Positions 57,193 through 64,000 of a stretch of 64,000 nt of DNA are shown here, piece after piece. A program made the translations under genes and the position numbers. Under the pieces are notes generated by a model. That model saw only the letters and a program-made list of their open reading frames with translations, made no database searches and was not told the DNA's origin. Within the stretch, counting starts at the first letter, position 1. Each line of letters begins with the position of its first letter. Origin of the DNA: Leucaena leucocephala (taxonomy: Eukaryota; Streptophyta; Magnoliopsida; Fabales; Fabaceae). Where the stretch lies: contig CM073558.1 of NCBI GenBank assembly GCA_037074615.1, forward strand, positions 2,781,501 to 2,845,500, read 5' to 3'.

Positions 57193-57987
57193 ATGGTGAA
57201 ACCATTGTCCGCCTATCGTGTTTACGCCAGCACTTTGATCTCCATCGAAACTCTCCCATATGCACAACTCGATGATGAGGTGCACATCGTTCTGGCCTTT
57301 GCCAGAGATTACGATAATGCAGGAAAGTACCAGACGGGGATATTCTTGCCCTATTTTGATACAAGCACGTTGAATGCGGAAGCCATCCAAAACGTGAAGG
57401 ACAGTGCGACGACCACTTCGGTCAAGTTCTTCTTGAGCATCGGAGGCCGTGACTCCAGATTCCCGTTCGCCGTCACTTCTGCCCAAGAAGCCGCCTGGAT
57501 CAAGAATGCCACCGACAGTCTTAAAAAACTGGTGATGGACTACAACATCGATGGCATCGACGTCTATTACGAACACATAAACCCTGATGCGCTGCATCAG
57601 TTCGGCAAGCCAATGCAGAAAGTCATAGACAGTCTGAAGAAGGATAACACTATCACCGCAGCTTCCATCACCGTGTCAGCTCCTCTCGGAGCGAACTATT
57701 TCGACCTGTACAAGGGAAACGAGAAAGTTTTTGACTATGTGGTCTACCAGACCCACACTGAGCGTTCACCCATTTCCACTTTTGATGATCTCAAACACGT
57801 CTTCGGCAAACTACCACCATATGACAAAAAAAAGATCTTAGCCGGGCACAGTGACGTTCGACCCGGCGACTGGTCTACCGTCCCGCCGCCAGTCTTCCTC
57901 GGTGCCGTTCCTAAGCTCCTTGACATGGGAATCTATGGGATTTCCAAGTGGATCGTCACCCCTAATGATTATAACCCTGAGGCCTGA
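57193..57987 (+). CDS. GH18 chitinase-like protein (narbonin / RuBisCO-associated protein / chitinase-2-like type)
   Basis: A single exon encodes 264 residues. The start, MVKPLSAYRVYAST, has no signal peptide, so the protein is probably cytosolic, as narbonin and soybean RuBisCO-associated protein are. GH18 landmarks are visible. The substrate-side strand KFFLSIGGRDSRF carries the SxGG motif. The catalytic strand reads DGIDVYYEH where active enzymes have DGxDxDxE, so the glutamate is kept but the middle aspartate is Tyr. VFDYVVYQTH and the C-terminal GISKWIVTPND follow. Loss of that aspartate usually abolishes or strongly lowers chitinase activity, which suggests a lectin-like or storage role (inference). 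Length is a little below the family's usual 270-300 residues. GC content is high compared with the surrounding AT-rich DNA. Confidence 0.88.
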   Translation: MVKPLSAYRVYASTLISIETLPYAQLDDEVHIVLAFARDYDNAGKYQTGIFLPYFDTSTLNAEAIQNVKDSATTTSVKFFLSIGGRDSRFPFAVTSAQEAAWIKNATDSLKKLVMDYNIDGIDVYYEHINPDALHQFGKPMQKVIDSLKKDNTITAASITVSAPLGANYFDLYKGNEKVFDYVVYQTHTERSPISTFDDLKHVFGKLPPYDKKKILAGHSDVRPGDWSTVPPPVFLGAVPKLLDMGIYGISKWIVTPNDYNPEA

Positions 57988-59238
57988 GACCCCGAGTAGC
58001 CTTATATATTCCATGCCAATGCATGCATGTTCTGTACGTAGTGTTGTTTTATTTGTGTCTTTGTGGTGCTTTGCTTTCAAATAAGGTTTACAGCTTCGTG
58101 CTGCAACCATCGTGCGTTCATGTAGAATGGTACGTTCATGTCTTGCATTTGCTTTTTATTTCGTTCCCATATATGTAATGTGTGAGTCCAGTCAATAATA
58201 TTGAGTTGTGTTTGTTACACGATTCTTCCTTTTTACCACTCTTCTCATCTTTCATTCAACCAATTTCTCGAACCAAAATTGATATCTCATAGATAATCAT
58301 ATAAAGAAACTATAAAATGTAGTATATATGTACGTAGGATCTCTTGCGTGTGTATATATATATAGTCATAATTCCAACCATATATAGAGTATTTTGATTA
58401 TATTCTGATCAATCCATTCAAATATGGTTTCTTCATTATTTACCCCAATCAACATACTATTTAATTATATATATATCATAACTATATTTTCAACCGGTAA
58501 AAGCCATCAGTAATGAGAAGATAGATCGTTTTTATGGAAAATTTGTATTGACCTTGTGAATTCATTCAATTAAGTTGAACCACAAAATCGCATCTACAGT
58601 TTTTATCCTGGTAAGTGCTTATTTTATAATTAAATAGGGGTAGATTTTAGATGTATTTATATAAAATCTATTTAATTTATTTTTTCTTAATTTAATTATT
58701 AGGATAAAAGGTAATCTTGTAAAAAGAATACACTCGATGGAGAGGTCAAGATTTAGGCTTAACAAATATCCATTAATTGTATCCAGAATGAAAAAAACTA
58801 CACCGTTTTGATTAAATAGAGAGGCAAATGGAGAGACCCTTTGTTAGTTATGAAGAATTAGCCTCTTTTTTTTTTGTTAGACTTCACTTGGTCAAACGCC
58901 TGGCTATTTTGTTTGACGAGCAAATGGGAAAGCTTTATTGTATGCCAACATGATTGGGCGTGATTAGCGGCAAGAACAAAAAAGGATCGACGTGGCAAGA
59001 CGGATTGAAGTATACGCGCGCGTGTGTGTGTGAATGAGTTGAAAGTGTATGGGGATTAGACTAGATTAGATTAGATGATTCTCTCTCAGTTATCTTAAGT
59101 GGCAAATTAAGGACACAAGAAGCAACAACAATCATGTACGTACGTACTATTAGACATGCCAACGTGAAAAACGGCACACCCACACCGTTTTGCTGCCACG
59201 TAAGCAATGTATTGAGGTGGGTGACTTCAGGATAGGAC
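57988..59238. other. GH18 3' UTR and spacer
   Basis: About 57988-58220 is the likely 3' UTR. The rest is AT-rich. The part 58880-58945 (gtcaaacgcctggc..ttgtttgacgag..gcaaatgggaaagcttta) resembles a block at 60690-60720, so the spacer takes part in the local duplications. A (GT)n tract is near 59021-59034. Confidence 0.5.
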
Positions 59239-59342
59239 ATTAGAAGCTTTATAAATTAAATAAGGGCTTTAAGGAAGTTGAAGCGTCACCAATTAAACTC
59301 CATTCGATCGATCGCAGCAAAAGTGTGTGTGTGAAAATGGCA
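59239..59342 (+). repeat. Truncated GH18-gene 5' region, copy A (promoter, leader, start codon)
   Basis: TATA-like tataaattaaata, ataagggctttaaggaagtt and a leader end at ATG 59337. The frame reads MAMSSLLVYRTCN then stop at 59376-59378. It compares with MVKPLSAYRVY at the intact gene, whose upstream region has taaataaggctataaggaag. It is therefore a 5' fragment of a GH18 paralog without a body. Confidence 0.8.
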
Positions 59343-59373
59343 ATGAGCTCATTGCTTGTGTACCGTACGTGTA

Positions 59374-59477
59374 ATTAGAAGCTCTATAAATTAAATAAGG
59401 GCTTTAAGGAAGTTGAAGCGTCACCAATTAAACTACACTCGCTCGATCGCAGTAAAAGTGTCTGTGTGAAAATGGCA
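59374..59477 (+). repeat. Truncated GH18-gene 5' region, copy B
   Basis: This is a direct repeat of 59239-59342, shifted by 135 bp and differing at fewer than ten positions over about 104 bp. Its ATG (59472) opens only MAYAKY before TAA at 59490-59492. After that the sequence turns into the AT-rich repeat. Confidence 0.85.
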
Positions 59478-59499
59478 TATGCCAAATATTAAGCATAAA

Positions 59500-59950
59500 A
59501 ATTTAGAAAATGATTTATAAAAAAATAGATTTAAGAGAACTTTTAAAAAAGCATATTTAAAAATAATTTATAGAAAAAATTGGTTTTAAATAAATGAATG
59601 TTTGGATAGTTATTATCAGAATGACTTTTGTAATTGAAAATTTATAAGAAAATATATGATTTTATTAAAAATAGGAGAGAGAGTGGAGAAGAAAAATGAG
59701 AGAAAAGAGAGGGGATAGAAGGTAAAAAAAGAGATGATAGATGGTGAAAAAGAGAGAGAAGAGATAGTGTTAATAAAAATAAGAATAAAATAATAATTCA
59801 ATTGTCTGTAAACTCTTTTACTGTTTTAAAAGGTAATCTCATTAAATTATTAAAAATTATTGTTTTAAACTATAATTTGATCTAAATTTTTTTTCAAATA
59901 AATATAATATTTTATTTTAAAAAAATTTTAAACTAAAATTTATAAAGTTT
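59500..59950. repeat. AT-rich MITE-like repeat, copy 2
   Basis: It shares its order of blocks with 54960-55680 (aatttatagaaaaaa, taaataaatgaatg, gacttttgtaattgaaaa, a GA-rich middle, then ctgtaaactctttta and ttttaaactataatttga). It joins directly to the broken end of GH18 copy B, so its insertion, or a rearrangement next to it, probably removed the gene body. Confidence 0.5.
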
Positions 59951-60269
59951 CTAAGTCGGCACTAATTCTGATTGGGGAGGGAGAAAAAAATAGAGAGAGA
60001 GGAGAATGATTAATACTTTGTAGATGAAGGGGGAGAGAGATAGAAAATTTCAATAGATAATACATTTTAAAAATCTTTTTAATTTAAAAGATATTTAATG
60101 GTTAAATTATAGTTTTTATAATAAATTATAATAAAGAGGATTATAGTGATAGTGACATAAAAACTTTTTAATTTTTAATTAAATATAAATATATTTTTAT
60201 TAAAAATAGTCATATTTAAAAACTGTCAGTCATTAAATATTGACAGCTAATCTATATGCGCCAATGTAA

Positions 60270-60965
60270 AATGACTATTTTGTTTCCTAAGCAAATGCGA
60301 AAACTTTATATTGAGCTTTTCAAAAACTGTGTGTGTGAGAGAGAGAGGGAAAGAGAGCTAATTTTTAAAAAGCTGGAAATAAAGGTTCATTTTATTCTTA
60401 TTTTTAAACATAAAACTATGTGTACAAAATAAAAAATTAAAACAAAAAAATTAACAAACAAACAAAAAAAGCTTTGATACTTTAAAATTAAATATAGAAT
60501 ATTTAATATATTTTCACAATAAATTACTTTAAAATTAAATATGGAATATTTAATATATTTTCACAATAAATATATTTTAGGCAATTTGGAAAAGTAGAAT
60601 GGTAATCCCTTGATAAGTCGTTGAAAGAAAGGGACTTGAAATAAAAATTAGAATGGTAACAATGCAATGCAGAAACGACTTTTTTTTGTTTGTTTGACGT
60701 GAAAATGGGAAAGCTTTATTGGAACTTTTAGAAATTGAGAGGGAGGAAGAGAGGGAGCTAATTTTTAAAATCTGGTAGTGAAGGTTTCTAATAGCATATT
60801 ATTATTTTTAAATATAAAAAATATGCGCACACAATAAAAAAAATGAAACAAAATATTCATCAAATAAAATGCCTTTAATACTTTAAAATTCAATACGGAA
60901 TATTTAATATATTTTCACAATAAATATATTTTAGGCAATTTAATAAATCACTGTTGTTTCAATAA
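60270..60965. repeat. Tandem duplication of a region related to the GH18 upstream flank
   Basis: Two segments, about 60270-60600 and 60690-60965, repeat the same order. First comes aaatgcgaaaactttat / aaatgggaaagctttat, then a GA tract, gagctaatttttaaaa and ctggaaataaagg / ctggtagtgaagg. The shared end is gaatatttaatatattttca followed by caataaatatattttaggca. The last block also occurs at about 55940-56010 upstream of the intact GH18 gene. Confidence 0.75.
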
Positions 60966-60999
60966 TAAATAGGACTCCTATCCTTATTATAAATCCCCT

Positions 61000-62100
61000 G
61001 TAGATTTTTTTTTTTATTTTGAATATAAGTCATTTAAAGGGCTGCTAATATTATTTTGTAATTTTATTGTTATTTAATTTCTATTAAAATGAGAGAAATA
61101 TTTTTTTTTCTTATTGACCTATCTTAATCAACCTATATACACTAGCCACCTCCCCTCGACCATATGGGCAATCAATCCCTCTACGGCCTGGGGTTACCTC
61201 AAACCTGTAGAGCCAAGGCTCTTTGCATGCAAAGAAAATTTTAAGATAAGAATTTAACTGCATTACTTAATAAAGATTTACATATTACACGTACCTTTAA
61301 AAAACTTTTATGCCTGTCCTATCATTGACTCAGACACGAGTCTAAAACAAGAACATATATGCAGGCTCTCGCTTTAAGCTTCTATTTATTACGTGCTTAA
61401 ACCTATTTAGTCAAAGTCTAACTTGATGCAACCTATTCCCATCCCTACAAAGTAAATTACACAATTTTTGTTTATGCATAATTTTAATATAACTTAGTAA
61501 TAAATTTTTTTCTAAATTTATTTGCTATTATTAGCATGAAATGTTTTAAAACATTTTGAAGTTGAAGATATTTTTAGGCAATTGTTTTTGTTTTGGCAAA
61601 AATATATATATTCATATCGATTGTACAAATCAAGATGTTTCCTCCCAAGATAGCTTTGATGAAAAATGCCTTTTAGAAAAACTAAATAATATTTTTTTAT
61701 AAAAAAACTAAATAATATTTGTCAGACTGTAATGATCTTAAAGAATGTGAGCCTAGATAGAGGCCCAATGAAAGGCCCAAGACAGGAACAAGTCACAATG
61801 TCTATGGAGTTTCTTTCTTCTTATTATTACCGTCATTGTTTTGTTGCAGTATTGTTTCCTTTAATCTTATGGAATGTTGACATCATTAAACTGCCATAAC
61901 TAATTCCGTTTATCTAATTTGTATACTAAATACCACATTAGATAGGTATTTTATTAATGATGTGATTAACTACCGATTTAATCATGGTTGTTACCATCTA
62001 CAACTTCAATTTTAATTAACTAGTTCAATTAGTTTGCCAGTAAGTTGATCTTCATATCGCATTAATTTTTCTTTCACTATAATGCATATAAATGATAGGG
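61000..62100. other. Spacer without recognised gene
   Basis: Mixed AT-rich sequence. A somewhat GC-richer part at 61140-61220 has no coding frame. aaactaaataatatttttttat is repeated at about 61678-61720. Confidence 0.4.
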
Positions 62101-62114
62101 TTGAAGTCAATCTA

Positions 62115-62341
62115 ATAGCTTAAAATATTTTATCAATTATATCTAATATCTTAAAGTATTTTGTGATATATTTAGTATCTTTTTTTTCAGTTGTATCAAA
62201 CACCCTAAAATATTTTTTAATGTGTTGGATGCAACACAAAAAATACTGTATTAGATGCAGTTAAAAAATATTTTAAAGTACTAGATATATTATAAAATAT
62301 CCTAAGATATTAAATATATTAGAGAAAATATTTCAGGGTGC
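62115..62341. repeat. AT-rich inverted repeat (hairpin-forming, MITE-like)
   Basis: Two arms face each other around about 62225. The left arm contains caccctaaaatatttttta after atctaatatcttaaagtat. The right arm contains the complements, ending aaaatatttcagggtg. The unit caccctnaaatatttt appears near the centre on one strand and at the outer right end on the other, so the arms are themselves built from a repeat. Confidence 0.6.
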
Positions 62342-62847
62342 TTACAGCTTCCGATGAAGCCACTTGAGCAAGAATGCTGGAAACGGCATCATATGGAGGA
62401 AGAAATCTTCGATGGTGTTAATGGGGAAGAAGTACCAAGATAGCCCGATGGTTCCGGGTGGTGCGACTTGAGGATATACCCACAAGTCAAAGTAAGAATC
62501 CAGAAATTTATTGCAGAATGAGTCATGAGTTATTAGCTAATTATAATTAAAATAAAATAATTTTTATTTTAATTTAATAAAGTTTAAATGACATGATAAT
62601 ATATAAATATTTTTTAAAACTATAATATTATAAAAAAATTTATTAGATAAATAAATAATTATGATTCAAATTATTACTTTTTAGACCCACGAGCGAGGAT
62701 CTTAAGTCGCCAAGATGATACGTGCAAATTATGGTCCTTTAATACCAATTTAACTTAGGTTTTATTTGTTCCAGCTGAGAGGGGTATTTTAGGTTAATTT
62801 AAGAGAAAGTAGAAAAAAGTAGCGGGGGTTAATTAATGATATTTTTT

Positions 62848-63341
62848 ATTTGGTTCAGAAGGGAATGGGATGGGAGGGGAGGGGAGGAGAGTTAATTAGA
62901 AATTAACAAATATACCCTTATCTATTTATTTAAATTTATTTATTCTTTATTTATAATATTTATATCAAAATTATTATTTTTTAAATTTATAAATCTTAAA
63001 TTTTTTTATCTCATTTATATATATAATAAAATTAAAAAAATTAAAAAATATGATAAAATTTTAATATTATTTCTTATTAATTTTATAATTATTATATAAT
63101 ATATAAATAATTTATTACGTTTTAGCAATTAAAAAATTAAGTGTGAAAAAAATAAAAAAAAAAAAGTTTGAGGGTACAGTTGGAATATTAAAAATACATA
63201 AAGGGCAATTTAATCATAAAAGTGTAAAAAATTTCTCCCCACTCCAAATACCCCCACTTTTGGAGGGGAGGTGAGAGAAGATGGGAGCACTAAATGACAA
63301 AAAATATCCTCTCTCCTCCCCTCTATTTTTTCTAACCAAAC
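62848..63341. mobile_element. Possible MITE with polypurine subterminal regions
   Basis: The left end reads ttggttcagaaggg followed by gggaggggaggggaggag. The right end has the complement, cctctctcctcccctc..ctaaccaaa. A partial direct repeat, atatttttt, lies at both borders. The interior is AT-rich. The assignment is weak because a further, similar inverted CT-rich block lies outside the right end at 63363-63395. Confidence 0.35.
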
Positions 63342-63399
63342 ATATTTTTTTCTCATATCTCTTTTTCTCCCCTCTAAAACTCCCCAACCAAAAAAAGTT

Positions 63400-64000
63400 T
63401 TAGTTAATTGAAGGGTCCCTCAATTATGTTGCCTTCCCTCAAATTATAGTGCCTGCATGGGATGCGTTAGGAGAAGTAGCCTAAAAAATATATATAAAAA
63501 TATGATTTGTTTGAATAGCATTAGAAAGCTTCGGAAGTTATCTGAAACTTAAAAAAAAACGTTAATTGGATAAAAAAATTATACTTGGTATATGATTTTT
63601 AGGACAATTGACTTTTTACTAAAAATTAAACAATTTTTTTTCTACTTATTGGCTTCTGATTTTGCTTTTAGTTTTTTACTATATTTAAAACTTTTGAGAT
63701 AACTTTTTAATATATCATGTAAATAATTTTTTATAAAATTAATTTTTTTATAAAAATACTGTTGAAATGCAAATTATATTATACTAATTAATTTTTAAAA
63801 TAACTTTAATTTATAAAAATCAATGGGAATAAGAGTCGTTTTTGCTCATGTTAACTTAAACAACCCCATATATTTTGATTATTATTTGTATTTTTAAATC
63901 ATTATGTTTCAAGTAAATTCCAATGTAAAAACGTCTCTTCGATTGACCTGCAAAATGTGACAGCTTTCACCATTCCTTTTTCTTGAACATGAACTCATCC
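63400..64000. other. AT-rich end of the window
   Basis: I see no exon, RNA gene or repeat boundary that I can support in this stretch. Confidence 0.4.

Noticed and set aside
57097..57597. 166-codon minus-strand frame over the GH18 gene
   Set aside because: It is antisense to the GH18 frame and shows no motif.

Overview
This is nuclear DNA from a flowering plant, probably a core eudicot. The genes have many short exons and AT-rich GT-AG introns. The products are plant-specific (Alfin-like PHD protein, USP-domain receptor-like cytoplasmic kinase, chloroplast threonine synthase, plant mitochondrial PDC-E2), and the spacers hold plant MITEs, tRNA-derived SINEs and a decayed TIR-NBS-LRR gene. The species cannot be named from this window. 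I rebuilt the exon structures by hand; phases close across every intron given below.

Layout. 0-3.5 kb (-): GBF-interacting-protein-1-like gene, whose 3' end lies outside the window. 4.9-5.8 kb: TNL resistance-gene pseudogene. 7.0-14.4 kb (+): CID3/CID4-type ataxin-2-like protein with 14 coding exons. 16.4-20.8 kb (+): NF-YA subunit with a miR169-type site in its 3' UTR and two SINEs in adjacent introns. 21.6-25.7 kb (+): Alfin-like PHD protein. 28.1-29.2 kb (-): SLC25A44-like mitochondrial carrier. 31.5-33.1 kb (+): threonine synthase. 33.8-37.2 kb (-): a three-exon gene for a 102-residue membrane protein, with a 1.4-kb foldback element in its first intron. 38.4-43.0 kb (+): USP-plus-kinase RLCK. 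43.8-44.3 kb (+): TIM23. 46.7-52.4 kb (-): PDC-E2 with 18 exons. 52.4-64 kb: repeat-rich DNA with a hAT-type MITE, a SINE, one intact GH18 narbonin-like gene at 57.2 kb, and truncated copies of its 5' region.

Functions are mostly housekeeping or regulatory and dispersed, as expected for a plant chromosome; there is no operon. Three genes act in mitochondria (carrier, TIM23, PDC-E2). From memory, several neighbour pairs match Arabidopsis blocks (CID with NF-YA; NF-YA, carrier, threonine synthase, USP kinase and TIM23; carrier with Alfin-like). The window therefore looks like a less fractionated version of an ancestral segment that Arabidopsis has split over several chromosomes.

The least ordinary parts are the split small membrane-protein gene with its repeat-built foldback intron insert, the decaying GH18 locus with a 135-bp tandem repeat of promoter plus start codon, the TNL relic, a GC-AG intron and a stop-interrupted upstream coding relic in the NF-YA gene, and two long palindromes centred on CACGTG.
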